64,000 nucleotides of DNA, taken from assembly GCA_019634165.1 (NCBI GenBank), contig JAHQVT010000010.1:186001-250000 (forward strand), read 5' to 3'. Both the position numbers and the translations under genes were made by a program. This stretch comes from Rhodospirillales bacterium (GTDB lineage Bacteria; Pseudomonadota; Alphaproteobacteria; Rhodospirillales; Thalassospiraceae). Of the stretch, positions 28,015-39,200 are shown piece by piece (positions within the stretch are counted from its first letter, which is position 1; every line of letters starts with the position of its first letter). The notes beneath the pieces are model-generated. The model did no database searches. It saw nothing but the letters and a program-made list of their open reading frames with translations, and had not been told where the DNA came from.

Positions 28015-30168
28015 ATGACCCGCATTCCTGATTTCTCCAAACTTCCGCTGTTTGATGGTGCATCCGCCGGGGCGAAAGACCCGGTTGCATCCGCACCTTG
28101 GACCACGCCTGAAGGCATTGACGTAAAACCCAATTACGGCCCGTCCGACCTTGATGGCATTGATCATCTCAACACCATGCCGGGCATGCCGCCGTTTTTG
28201 CGCGGCCCATACCCGACCATGTATGTTCAACGTCCTTGGACCATCCGCCAATATGCCGGCTTTTCAACTGCCGAAGAATCCAACGCGTTTTATCGCCGCA
28301 ACTTGGCTGCCGGGCAAAAGGGCCTGTCGATTGCCTTCGATCTTGCCACCCATCGCGGCTATGACAGTGACCATCCGCGTGTTCCCGGCGATGTCGGCAT
28401 GGCTGGTGTAGCGATTGACAGCATCTATGACATGCGCACCCTTTTTGATGGCATCCCGCTTGATCAGATGTCGGTATCCATGACCATGAATGGGGCTGTT
28501 TTGCCTGTCATGGCGCTTTATATCGCCGCGGCCGAAGAACAGGGTGTTAAACACGAACAGCTTTCAGGCACCATTCAGAACGACATTCTCAAAGAATTCA
28601 TGGTGCGGAACACCTATATCTATCCGCCCAAACCATCGATGCGGATTATCTCGGACATCTTTGCCTTTACCTCGCAAAACATGCCGAAATTCAACTCGAT
28701 CTCGATTTCCGGCTATCACATGCAAGAAGCCGGTGCGACAGCCGACCTTGAACTGGCTTATACGCTGGCCGATGGTATTGAATATGCCCGTGCCGGTCAG
28801 GCCGCAGGCCTTCCGATTGATAAATTCGCACCGCGTTTGTCGTTCTTCTGGGCGACGGGCATGAATTTCTTCATGGAAATCGCCAAAATGCGGGCCGCGC
28901 GCATGATCTGGGCCAAGATGATCAAACAGTTTGATCCGCAAAACCCCAAATCATTGTCGCTGCGCACACACAGCCAAACATCAGGTTGGTCGCTTACGGC
29001 CCAAGATGTGTTTAACAATGTCATCCGTACCTGTGTCGAGGCCATGGCTTCAACCCAAGGCCACACGCAGTCACTTCATACCAACGCGCTTGACGAAGCA
29101 TTGGCCTTGCCGACTGATTTCTCGGCCCGGATTGCCCGTAATACCCAACTGTTCTTGCAACAGGAAAGCGGCACCACCAAGGTTATCGATCCTTGGGGCG
29201 GTTCGTATTATGTCGAACGCCTGACGCGCGATTTGGCAGAAAAAGCATGGGCCCATATCGCCGAGGTCGAAGAACAGGGCGGCATGGCAAAGGCAATCGA
29301 AGCTGGCATTCCAAAAATGCGCATCGAAGAAGCCGCTGCCCGCACCCAGGCCCGCATTGATAGCGGTCGTCAAACATTGGTGGGCGTAAACAAATACCGT
29401 GTGACCGACGATCGCCCGGTCGATGTGCTTCAGGTTGATAATGCCGAAGTCCGCCGCCAACAGATCGCCAAACTTGAACGTCTGCGTGCTGAACGTGACG
29501 ATGGCGCTGTTGAAAGCGCACTTAACGCCCTGACCAATGCGGCAGACAGCGGCAAGGGCAACCTGCTTGAACTTGCCGTTCAGGCCGCACGTGCCAAATG
29601 TACCGTGGGTGAAATCTCCAACGCACTTGAAAAGGTCTATGGCCGTCATCAGGCGGTTATTCGGTCCATCTCTGGCGTCTATAAAACCGAAGTCGGCCCG
29701 GACAATGAAGCCTTGGCCAAGGTTGATCGATTGATCAAAACCTTTGAAGAAAACGAAGGCCGTCGTCCACGTATCCTGATTGCCAAGATGGGTCAGGATG
29801 GCCATGACCGTGGGCAAAAAGTCATCGCCACCGCTTTTGCTGATCTTGGCTTTGACGTCGATATCGGCCCGCTGTTCCAAACCCCGGAAGAAGCCGCCAA
29901 GCAGGCCGTTGAAAACGATGTTCACATCGTCGGTGCAAGTTCGCTTGCCGCAGGCCACCTGACCCTTGTACCGCAGCTTCGCGCCGAACTTGATAAGCTT
30001 GGCCGTGAAGACATCATGATCGTTGCCGGGGGTGTGATTCCGCCGCAAGACTTTGACAAATTGTTCGCAGCCGGTGCCGAGGCCATCTTCCCACCCGGAA
30101 CGGTCATTGCAGAAGCCGCTGGTGACCTGCTAGAAAAGCTAAATCAATCTGGCGAAGAAGCAGCCTGA
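28015..30168 (+). CDS. mutB: Methylmalonyl-CoA mutase, large (alpha) subunit
   Basis: A 717-residue catalytic subunit. The barrel has [33 protein letters not shown] and [14 protein letters not shown], and the C-terminal B12 domain carries [13 protein letters not shown], where His is the lower axial cobalt ligand (base-off/His-on), and [17 protein letters not shown]. It works in propionate, odd-chain fatty-acid and branched amino-acid breakdown. The gene follows mutA after 2 bases and is followed by meaB after about 70 bases, an operon under the cobalamin leader. Confidence 0.97.
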   Translation: MTRIPDFSKLPLFDGASAGAKDPVASAPWTTPEGIDVKPNYGPSDLDGIDHLNTMPGMPPFLRGPYPTMYVQRPWTIRQYAGFSTAEESNAFYRRNLAAGQKGLSIAFDLATHRGYDSDHPRVPGDVGMAGVAIDSIYDMRTLFDGIPLDQMSVSMTMNGAVLPVMALYIAAAEEQGVKHEQLSGTIQNDILKEFMVRNTYIYPPKPSMRIISDIFAFTSQNMPKFNSISISGYHMQEAGATADLELAYTLADGIEYARAGQAAGLPIDKFAPRLSFFWATGMNFFMEIAKMRAARMIWAKMIKQFDPQNPKSLSLRTHSQTSGWSLTAQDVFNNVIRTCVEAMASTQGHTQSLHTNALDEALALPTDFSARIARNTQLFLQQESGTTKVIDPWGGSYYVERLTRDLAEKAWAHIAEVEEQGGMAKAIEAGIPKMRIEEAAARTQARIDSGRQTLVGVNKYRVTDDRPVDVLQVDNAEVRRQQIAKLERLRAERDDGAVESALNALTNAADSGKGNLLELAVQAARAKCTVGEISNALEKVYGRHQAVIRSISGVYKTEVGPDNEALAKVDRLIKTFEENEGRRPRILIAKMGQDGHDRGQKVIATAFADLGFDVDIGPLFQTPEEAAKQAVENDVHIVGASSLAAGHLTLVPQLRAELDKLGREDIMIVAGGVIPPQDFDKLFAAGAEAIFPPGTVIAEAAGDLLEKLNQSGEEAA

Positions 30169-30237
30169 TCAAGGCTGCTTCTCCTGCCGACCGATGCGGT
30201 AGGCTATGTTGATTTGGCATTTGCAAAGGGGTCATTG

Positions 30238-31284
30238 GTGAAAGAAACGCTGCGCACCATACCAGCAGGCTCGGGCGGCACTGTTAGCCCGCGCAAGGCC
30301 GTGCGCAGGCGTGTGCTTTCTACCGATGACATTGTTGACGGGGTTCTGTCCGGAAACCGCACCATTTTGTCGCGGGCCATTACACTGGTCGAAAGCCGCA
30401 ATCCAAAACATTTCCAACAGGCACAAGCCGTCCTTGCCCGACTGATGCCCAAGACAGGTGGGTCGCAACGCATCGGCATTACTGGCGTGCCCGGTGTCGG
30501 AAAATCCACCTTTATCGAGGCCTTTGGCAAAAACCTGACAGCAGCAGGCAAAAAGGTCGCTGTGCTGGCCGTTGATCCGACCAGTGCCCGGTCCGGCGGT
30601 TCGATCTTGGGCGATAAAACCCGGATGAATGAACTCTCGATCGACCCAAATGCCTATATCCGCCCGTCACCCAGCAGCGGGTATTTGGGCGGGGTCAACC
30701 GCATGACGCGCGAAACCATTTTACTGTGCGAAGCCGCTGGTTTTGATGTGGTTCTGGTTGAAACCGTGGGCGCCGGACAAAGCGAAACCATGGTCGCGCA
30801 AATGACCGACTTTTTCCTTGTATTGATGTTGCCCGGTGCCGGGGATGAGCTTCAAGGGATTAAAAAAGGCGTTCTGGAAATCGCCGATCTGATTGCGGTT
30901 AACAAATCGGATGCCGATCCGGCCAAGGCCCGCGAGGCCAAACGTGAATATTCATCGGCCCTTCGTATCTTACAGCCAACCAGCAAACATTGGCGCCCGC
31001 AATCGGTAATGGTGTCATCGCTGATCAATGACGGGCTTGATAACATCTGGGATCTGATCAATCAGCACCGGGCCGTTATGGAAAAAGAAGGCGAATTTAC
31101 CGCCAAACGCGCGCGCCAGCAACGCGACTGGATGTGGACCATGCTGCGCGACCGGTTGCTTGAAACCTTTACCCAACGCGATGACGTCGCCGCCCGCCTG
31201 CAAACCCTTGAAACCGACGTCCTGTCAGGCACCACCAACCCAACCGCCGCAGTCGAAGAATTGTTGGGGCTGATTGCGAAGTAA
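30238..31284 (+). CDS. meaB: Methylmalonyl-CoA mutase chaperone GTPase
   Basis: A 348-residue G3E-family GTPase (MeaB/ArgK, MMAA homologue) that gates cofactor loading and protects the mutase. Walker A is GVPGVGKST, then AVDPTSARSGGSILGDKTRM, VETVGAGQSE (switch region) and the base-recognition NKSD. I chose GTG at 30238 because AAAGGGG is well placed upstream; a TTG at 30214 is possible. It is the third gene of the mutA-mutB-meaB run and ends before a strong hairpin. Confidence 0.95.
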   Translation: MKETLRTIPAGSGGTVSPRKAVRRRVLSTDDIVDGVLSGNRTILSRAITLVESRNPKHFQQAQAVLARLMPKTGGSQRIGITGVPGVGKSTFIEAFGKNLTAAGKKVAVLAVDPTSARSGGSILGDKTRMNELSIDPNAYIRPSPSSGYLGGVNRMTRETILLCEAAGFDVVLVETVGAGQSETMVAQMTDFFLVLMLPGAGDELQGIKKGVLEIADLIAVNKSDADPAKAREAKREYSSALRILQPTSKHWRPQSVMVSSLINDGLDNIWDLINQHRAVMEKEGEFTAKRARQQRDWMWTMLRDRLLETFTQRDDVAARLQTLETDVLSGTTNPTAAVEELLGLIAK

Positions 31285-31314
31285 CCTTTTCACTGCCTGA
31301 CCTTACGCAAAGCA

Positions 31315-31344
31315 AAAGGCCGCACATCAAACTGCACGGCCTTT
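31315..31344. terminator. Bidirectional terminator hairpin between meaB and a micro-gene
   Basis: AAAGGCC (31315-31321) and GGCCTTT (31338-31344), with the pairing continuing inward to about 12 base pairs using wobble pairs on the reverse strand. A and T runs flank it. It separates convergent meaB (+) and the micro-gene at 31370 (-). Confidence 0.75.
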
Positions 31345-31369
31345 GAAATTCGGAGACAGACAGCAGGAT

Positions 31370-31525
31370 TTACTTATCCTGCCCTTCTTCCTTAAGCTTG
31401 TCTTTCAGGACTTTCAGCTTCTCAAGCGCATCGTTGATTTCACGATCAAGATGGGCAAGACCTTCGCGTTTTTCACGCGGCACAGCTTCGAGTTCGTCCA
31501 AAGCTTTTTCTACGATATACAGCAT
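31370..31525 (-). CDS. 51-residue charged helical protein, micro-gene A
   Basis: A 51-codon frame starting MLYIVEKALDELEAVPREKR and ending KDKLKEEGQDK. The Shine-Dalgarno AGGAGG lies 8 bases before the ATG. The sequence is rich in Glu/Lys/Leu with heptad-like spacing, predicting one long helix or coiled coil, with a short hydrophobic start. A second gene 220 bases upstream on the same strand encodes a clear paralogue, which argues strongly that both are real. No family recognised; function unknown. It converges on meaB and is closed by the hairpin at 31315-31344. Confidence 0.75.
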   Translation of the reverse strand: MLYIVEKALDELEAVPREKREGLAHLDREINDALEKLKVLKDKLKEEGQDK

Positions 31526-31743
31526 CCTGAAATCCTCCTGTGTAACTTTGGCAAAGCTCAGAATATCCGTTTAAGACAACCAGCTTTCCCATTCATGACC
31601 ATAGCATCAAGCATGGGCTGAGCCATATTTCAATTCAAAGACATAGATCAAATTGTTCTAAAACTTATCGTAACCATTTCAATTTGACCCGTCAGACTTT
31701 CGTCTTTGCCGCTTCTACACAGATTTAATTAAGAGGCCCTGAG

Positions 31744-31896
31744 CTAAGAGGAGGCTGTCTGATCAAGTCGATCTTTAAGAACCTGAAGGCTTTCAGCAGT
31801 CGATTTTAAAACGGCTTCAAGACCGGATAATTTTTCGCGGGCTTCGCGCGAAACGGCTTCGACTTCATCAAAGGCACTTTCGAAAATATACAGCAT
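31744..31896 (-). CDS. 50-residue charged helical protein, micro-gene B
   Basis: A 50-codon frame starting MLYIFESAFDEVEAVSREAR and ending VLKDRLDQTASS, preceded by TAGGAG 9 bases before the ATG. It matches micro-gene A in the frame MLYI-x-E-xA-x-DE-x-EAV-x-RE-x-R and LKD-x-L while the third codon positions differ, which is the pattern of two protein-coding paralogues kept by selection. Predicted single helix. No partner protein is evident; the neighbours are meaB and a dihydrouridine synthase gene. Confidence 0.75.
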   Translation of the reverse strand: MLYIFESAFDEVEAVSREAREKLSGLEAVLKSTAESLQVLKDRLDQTASS

Positions 31897-32137
31897 GGCT
31901 TCTTACTCCTACCCGATGCCAATCACCGGGCGCTTGGTTGTTGTTTTGATGCAGTAAAGCTACCCCTGCAATTCGCTGGAAAGGTGTCAGCAATGCGCTT
32001 TTTTCGCCTTATTTCGCGTTGAAACCCACGGCATCTGCCCGCTTTGTTCAATGCTGGGCTGTGATTTTTCAACGGCGCGTTTGGGTTCTTTATGATAAAA
32101 GCCGCCAACTGATTTTACGAAACGGGATGACATCGCG

Positions 32138-33136
32138 ATGACGCATCTGGTGCTTGCACCAATGGAAGGCCTTGTTGACTGGCGCGTTCGGCAATTGCTG
32201 AGTGCGACCGGCGGGTTCGACCTATGCGTAACCGAATTTATCCGCGTCTCACAAAACCTGTTTCCGGCCCACGTTTTTCATCGCTATTGCCCGGAATTGC
32301 TTAATGGCGGCAAGACGCTTTCGGGTGTGCCGGTTTTGGTCCAACTGATGGGCCATGACCCGGAACTGATGGGCGAAAATGCTGCTTTTGCCACCACCCT
32401 TGGTGCGCCGGGCATTGATATCAATTTCGGCTGCCCATCCAAGACCGTGAACAAACACGAAGCCGGTGCGTCGCTTCTAAAATGCCCTGAAAATCTGTAT
32501 CGGATTGTCTCGGCTGTACGCCGTGCGGTTCCTGCCGACATTCCGGTCAGTGCAAAAATCCGCCTTGGTTTTGCCGACAAAGAGCTGTTTCTGGATAATG
32601 CCCGCGCGGTTGAGGCCGCCGGGGCACAACATTTGACCGTTCATGCCCGCACCAAGGTCGAAGGATATAAACCGCCGGCCCATTGGGAATATCTGGCCCG
32701 CATTCGCGACACCATTTCAATTTCCATGACCGGTAATGGTGAAATCTGGGACGTGACGGATTATCAGAAATGCCGCGATATATCAGGATGTAACAGTTTC
32801 ATGCTTGGCCGTGGCGCGATTGCCGCCCCCGATCTTGCCAACCGCATCAAGGCCTTTGAAGGTGGCAAGCACTTGCCCAAAGAAAGCTGGGCGGATGTTC
32901 TGTCGATGCTGCTGGCATATTGCGATCTGATGGCCGCCGACGGCGCATCAGAAAACCATCAGGCCGGGCGCATCAAACAATGGATGGCATTGATCCGTAA
33001 AAGTCACGCGCAAGGCACAAGCTGCTTTGACGAGATCAAACGCATTCGCGCCATAGACGAATTACGTGCAAAATTGCGCCATGACATGACCTTGCCGGAA
33101 AATCAAAAGCATGACGTTCCGATCGCCGCCCAATAA
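32138..33136 (+). CDS. dusC: tRNA-dihydrouridine synthase, DusC-like
   Basis: A 332-residue FMN-dependent enzyme that reduces uridine to dihydrouridine in the tRNA D-loop. The barrel opens with LAPMEGLVDWRVR (APMEG is the DusC form of the motif), then FGCPSKTVNKHEAGASLL with the catalytic Cys, AKIRLGF, VHARTKVEGYKPPAHW and the FMN phosphate segment FMLGRGAIAAPDL. Which uridine it modifies (C targets U16 in E. coli) is a family-level guess. A strong terminator follows. Confidence 0.93.
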   Translation: MTHLVLAPMEGLVDWRVRQLLSATGGFDLCVTEFIRVSQNLFPAHVFHRYCPELLNGGKTLSGVPVLVQLMGHDPELMGENAAFATTLGAPGIDINFGCPSKTVNKHEAGASLLKCPENLYRIVSAVRRAVPADIPVSAKIRLGFADKELFLDNARAVEAAGAQHLTVHARTKVEGYKPPAHWEYLARIRDTISISMTGNGEIWDVTDYQKCRDISGCNSFMLGRGAIAAPDLANRIKAFEGGKHLPKESWADVLSMLLAYCDLMAADGASENHQAGRIKQWMALIRKSHAQGTSCFDEIKRIRAIDELRAKLRHDMTLPENQKHDVPIAAQ

Positions 33137-33168
33137 TCGGCATCAAGGTCAGTTCAGTTCTATAACGC

Positions 33169-33203
33169 AAAACGGGGTGGTCATTTGAACCACCCCGTTT
33201 TTG
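33169..33203. terminator. Strong bidirectional terminator between dusC and the giant RTX gene
   Basis: AAAACGGGGTGG (33169-33180) pairs with CCACCCCGTTTT (33190-33201) around a 9-base loop, with T run on the right and A run on the left. It ends dusC (+) and the RTX transcript (-), which converge here. Confidence 0.92.
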
Positions 33204-33224
33204 TTTCTTTTGGCCTTTAATAGA

Positions 33225-36200
33225 CTAGCAATTGCCGAACCCGAAATCATCGGCGTCAAGATCATCCGGATCATGGACACCCATCAAGGTAACAGAAGCA
33301 TCATTGCCAAGTTCGATCACGACATTGCCGTCGGTATCAAGATGCATGTCGTTCTGGATCTGGTTGAAGTTGTTATAGCTCCATTCCGACAGATCAATGA
33401 TGTCTTCGCCCGGTGTGAAGTCGGTAATGATGTCATGACCATCGGTCTTGCCAATCTGGAATTCATCCCAGCCCGTACCACCGGTCAGGGTATCGTCGCC
33501 GGCACTACCATACAGATGGTCATCGCCCGCGCCGCCAAGCAATACGTCATCACCGGCGTTACTCCACAGCGTATCGTCGCCATCTCCGCCATCAATCGTG
33601 ACATCGCCATAGCTTTTGATATCGCTGGTCAAATCAACAATGTCGTCGCCGTCGCCCGCATTGATGACTTCGATACCGCTGATGCGAACATCGTCGTCAC
33701 CTTCGCTAACCGTGTCATACAAGAACAGGGCATCGTTGCCGCTGGTCATCTGCAGGGTGTCAACGCCGTCGCCACCGATAAAGACGTCATTGGACTGATT
33801 GTGACCGCCAAGATTGACATATTCGCCCGTCCCGTCGTCACCATCATTATCGTGACCCCAACCATTGCCATGATGGTTGTGATGCCCCCAGCCATTATCG
33901 TGGCTATGGCCATCTTCACCGGGTGATCCATCATTTAGCGCGTACCAGCTATTGCCCCAAGTATCGTCGGCATTGAATTGCAGAACGTCATCACCGGCAC
34001 CGCCATTGAGAACATCCACACCATTGCCGCCCGAAAGCGTATCAGAACCCGAACCGCCCCAAAGCGTATCGCTGCCTTCGCCACCATTCAGAACGTCATC
34101 ACCGGCGTTGCTCCAGATGATGTCATCACCGGCACCACCAATGATCGTAACATCGCCATAGGACAATGTGTCACTGGTCAGATCGACAATATCATTGCCG
34201 TTACCCGCATCGATAACTTCGACATTGGAAATACGCGGGCTCGTCCCCGGATCGGTAAAGGTATCGTCAAGGAACAGCGCGTCGTTGCCACTGGTCATGG
34301 CAAGCGTATCGGTGCCATCCCCACCGTCAATAATGTCTTCGGAACGATTATAACCCGAAAGATTAATCTGTTCGTTGGAACCATCCATATTCGGATCGCC
34401 AACGTTTTTCGCAGCGTAGCTTCCGCTCCAGGTTGCATCTTTCTGATATTCGATGGTGTCATCACCGGCACCCGCATCAATCAGATCAGATCCCTTGCCG
34501 CCATTAATCGTATCATTGCCATCGCCACCCCAAATGGTGTCATCCCCGGCGTCACCGCCAAGAACGTCATTACCATCCAGCCCCGATAGCAGGTTCGAAC
34601 CATCATCCCCAAACAGGTAATCGTTGAAGTCCGACCCAATCAAATCTTCGATCGAGGACAGCTTGTCATTGCCATCACCACCAACGGCCGTACCTGTTTT
34701 AAGGCTAGCAGCGACTGACGAGGCTGCATTGGCATAGCTTGCCGCATCGCGCCCATCACCACCGACCAAGCTGTCATGGCCAAGACCACCTTCAAGGGTG
34801 TCATTACCTGCATCGCCATACAGTTTGTCGTCGCCATTGCCACCGCGCAGGGTGTCGTCGCCGTCGCCGCCATACAGCTTGTCGTTATTTTCACCGCCAT
34901 CAAGGACGTCGTTACCGGCTCCACCTTCAAGGGTGTCATCGCCAGTACCGCCTTCGATGCGATCATTGCCAGCTTCGCCATACAGCTTGTCCTGACCCTG
35001 ACCGCCAATCAGCGTGTCATTGCCTTCACCGCCCCAAACGCGGTCATCACCTGAACCGCCATCAAGGGTGTCATCACCGCTACCGCCCGTGATGCTGTCC
35101 TGACCGCTGCCACCTTCAACAATGTCGTTGCCATCATCGCCCGAAAGCTTGTCGTCACCATCGCCGCCATAAAGGCTGTCATTGCCTTCCATGCCCGACA
35201 ACGTGTCCTGACCATTCAGGCCATAGACCGTGTCATCACCGGCAAGGGCCGCAATCGTGTCATTGTTGCTTGTGCCATACAGAAGGTCATCCTGCGGGGT
35301 TGGGCCGGTTGATGCTTCGATGCCAACAAACATATCGGCATTTAGCTGGCTCATTGAAATGCCAACCAGCGTAAGCGTGCCCTGACCATTAAGATCAATG
35401 ACAGTGTTGCCATTTACCTCGGTCATCTGGTCTTCAAGTTCTGACCAGTCATCAATATCAAGCGACGCCAGATTGATCTGATCTTCATTCGGGTTAAAGT
35501 CGGTTACGACCTTGTCACCGGAATTGTTCGAAATAAGGATCTGATCTTCGCCTGCACCGCCGGTATAGGTGTCATCACCGGCACCACCGTCAAGCGTATC
35601 ATTGCCATCGCCACCAATAAGGGTGTCGGCACCATCGGTTCCGGTCAGGGTGTCGTTCCCGGCACCACCATCCAGAAGGTCATTACCAGCCCCACCCGAC
35701 AGGACGTCATCGCCGTCACCACCGCTAAGCGTATCATCACCGGCACCGCCCGTGAGGGTGTCGTTGCCCGCACCGCCATCAAGAGTGTCATTGCCCGCAT
35801 CACCTGACAGCAAATCATTGCCAGCACCACCTGCAATGCTGTCATTATCATCGCCACCATAAATGACGTCATCGCCGCCTTCACCATCAAGTGAATCGTC
35901 GCCAGCCGAACCATAAATCGTGTCGGTTTCATCGCCGCCGGTAACGGTATCGTCGCCTTCCATCGCGTCGATGTAATCATCACCACCGCCGCCATCCATG
36001 ACGTCGTTGCCACTGCCACCAACCAAGGTGTCATTGCCCGCACCGCCAGCAATTATGTCGTGGCCTTCGTTGCCATCAATCGTATCGTCACCGCCATCGC
36101 CGGAAACAACATCATCGCCGCTGCCGCCGGTTATGGTGTCATTGCCATCACCGCCCGAAAGGGTGTCATCCCCTTCCATGCCATTGATGGTGTCGTTGCC

Positions 36201-39200
36201 GGCACCACCATCGACCACATCATCGCCAGCCAGCGCATTGATATAATCATCTTCGCTGGTGCCCATCAGGACATCATCGAACTGCGTCGGGCCGCCATCA
36301 TTTTCGATGCCGACAAACATGTCAGACGAAACGTCGTTCAGGCGCACGCCAAGCAGCGTGACCGAGCCTTCATCGCCCAGATCAATTACCGTATTGCCAT
36401 TCACTTCTGACAGAAGAGGGGCCAATTCCGACCACGTGCTGACATCAACAAGCGCATCAAGCGAAATCTGATCTTCGCTGGTGTTAAAGTCGGTCACGAC
36501 CTTGTGGCCGGTCAGGCTGTTAACCGCAATAAGGTCAGCACCCGAACCACCCGACATGGTGTCATCGCCCGAACCACCATCAAGGGTATCGTTGCCCGCA
36601 CCACCAACCAGACGGTCGTTACCAGCACCACCATCAAGAAGGTCGTCGCCTTTTTCGCCGTTCAGATAGTCATTACCATTGCCGCCAAGCAGCGTATCTT
36701 CGCCGTCACCGGTCCAGATGGTGTCATTGCCTTCGCCGCCATCAACGGTATCGGTACTGACATCGGCTTCGACATTATCAAACGTATCGTTACCATCACC
36801 CAGATCGACTTCGTTATCCTGGCTGTTGCCGTAAACGTAATCGTCATGGGCCGAGGCAATTACTTTTTCGAAGTTTGCAAGAATGTCATTAACGGCGTCG
36901 CCATCAAATGCACGGCCTGCATCACCCGGTGTGCGGGCATGGGCATCGGTTTCGCCAAGATAGATTTCTACACCTTCGCCTGAGCCTTCATAACTGACGG
37001 TGTCACGTCCTTCGCCACCATCAAGGTAATCGCCACCGGCACCACCTTCGATCGTGTCATCGCCCGCACCGCCCAGAATGGTGTTGTCACCATCCGACCC
37101 GGTCAGGGTGTCATCTCCAGAAGAACCAATAACATTTTCAATGCCGCTGATCGTATCCGAGCCGGTTTCGGTCGAACTTGCCGTACCAGCACCCAGATCA
37201 ACCGTCGCACCATCTGCCGCACTGACATCAAGGGTATCTTCGCCCTCACCACCGGCAAGCGTATCGTCGCCAGCACCAGCAATCAGGCTATCATTTCCGG
37301 CACCTGCATCAACAACATCGTTGCCTGCACCATCATTGATCGTATCGGCGCCATCGCCTGCGGCAATCGTGTTGGTTCCGTCACTGCCCGTGATGGTGTC
37401 ATCACCAGCAGACCCAATAACGTTTTCAACATTGGTCAGGCTGTCATTACCGGTCTCGGCCGAGGATGCACTGCCTGCGGCAAGGTCGATGGTCGCGCCA
37501 TTGCTGGTCGAGGCATCAAAGGTATCTGAACCTTCACCGCCATCAATCGCATCATCACCGGCACTTGCGGAGATGGTGTCATCACCCGTACCGCCATCAA
37601 CAACGTCATCGCCTGCGCCATCATGGATAACGTCGTCACCAGCACCGCCAAGAACCGTGTCGTCGCCTTCATTGGTCCACAGGGTGTCATTGCCGTCACC
37701 GCCATCAACCGTCACATCGCCATAAGCATGTGTTTCGCTGGTCAGATCGACAACGTCATTGCCGTTACCGGCATTGATGACTTCAACATCTTCAAGTCGG
37801 ACGTCATCTACAGCCGGGCTTTCGATCACGGCTTCATAGGAGATAGAGCGGATATAGAAATCGCTGCTGTCGCTTCCGACCGAACCATCTTCATATGGTT
37901 CTGCCTTAAACGAGATATAGCGGAAATCAACAGGCGCACCGGATTCATCGGTTAGCGAAATCGTACCCGTGCCAATACCGTTGCTGTCATAGGTGACCGT
38001 GTCTGCATCAAGCACACCGCTTCCAACCAGATTGCCTTCGCCATCAAAGGCCTGCCAAGATGCTGTCTCGCCGCCATGTTCAGTGTTGTAGAAAGCCGAC
38101 AACTGAACACTTGCACTGCGGGCATCATTACCAAGATCGACAACAACGGCTTCGCTATTGCCCGATGGGGCGTCATGATTGATCTCGTTGCCTGCAACCT
38201 GACCGCCGCTATTGCCAACACCGTTGCCATAGAAGCCAACCGTGTCATCCGCAGCAGACAAATCAAGCTTGCCATTCGCATCAACAAGCGACGTTCCGAA
38301 ATCATAGGCATACAGATTTGCGTCCGACCACGAAGCTTCAACATCCGCGGCAGAACCATTGCCGTTCAGACCAAGTGTTCTGGTTTCAAGCGTTGCGTCA
38401 GTTTCGCCAAGTTTCGAACCATCAAGAACAAGTGCGTCATCGCCACCCGTAAGGTTCAGGGTATCGCTACCCTCACCACCGATGAAGGTATCGTCACTGA
38501 TATTCTTGTCCGTAATATCGGCAACATCACCGGTGCCTGCGACACCTGGGCTGCCCTCATGGGTGGTTTCGTCACCGCTATCTGCAACATCGTCGGCATC
38601 GAACTGGAATGTATCGTCGCCGTCACCGCCATCCAGGGTATCGTCACCTTCACCGCCCGACAGGGTATCGTTGCCAGTTCCACCCGAAACCGTATCGTCG
38701 CCAGAACCGCCCATCAATGTGTCATCACCGCCATCACCGGCAATGGTGTCATCCCCGGCAAGACCATCGATGCTGTCATCGCCGCCCGTGCCACTCAGAT
38801 TATCGTCTTCTGGCGTGCCAACATTTGTCACACCTTCGAACTGATCCGGGCCAAGCTGATCAAGCGTCACACCAACCAGCATGATCGTCCCGCCTGCAGG
38901 CAGGTTGATCACGGTGTTGCCGTTGCCATCTTCTGACATCAGCGCCTTAAGGTCGGTCCAGGCATCAATGCCGAAATCCGGAAGCGAGATTACATCTTCA
39001 TCAACATTGAAGTCGGAAACGACGTCATCGTCGGTGCCATCCTCAAAGATCAGGGTATCTGCACCGGAACCACCCGTGATGGTGTCATCGCCATCACCAG
39101 CGGCAATGGTGTCATCGCCCGTACCGGTATCAATAACGTTGTCACCGTCCGAACCGGTAACGGTGTCATCACCCTCACCCGTGGTCAGGTTTTCAAACCC

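Noticed and set aside
29071..30048. A 325-codon reverse frame inside mutB
   Set aside because: Antisense shadow of a clear mutB coding region with no homology that I recognise.
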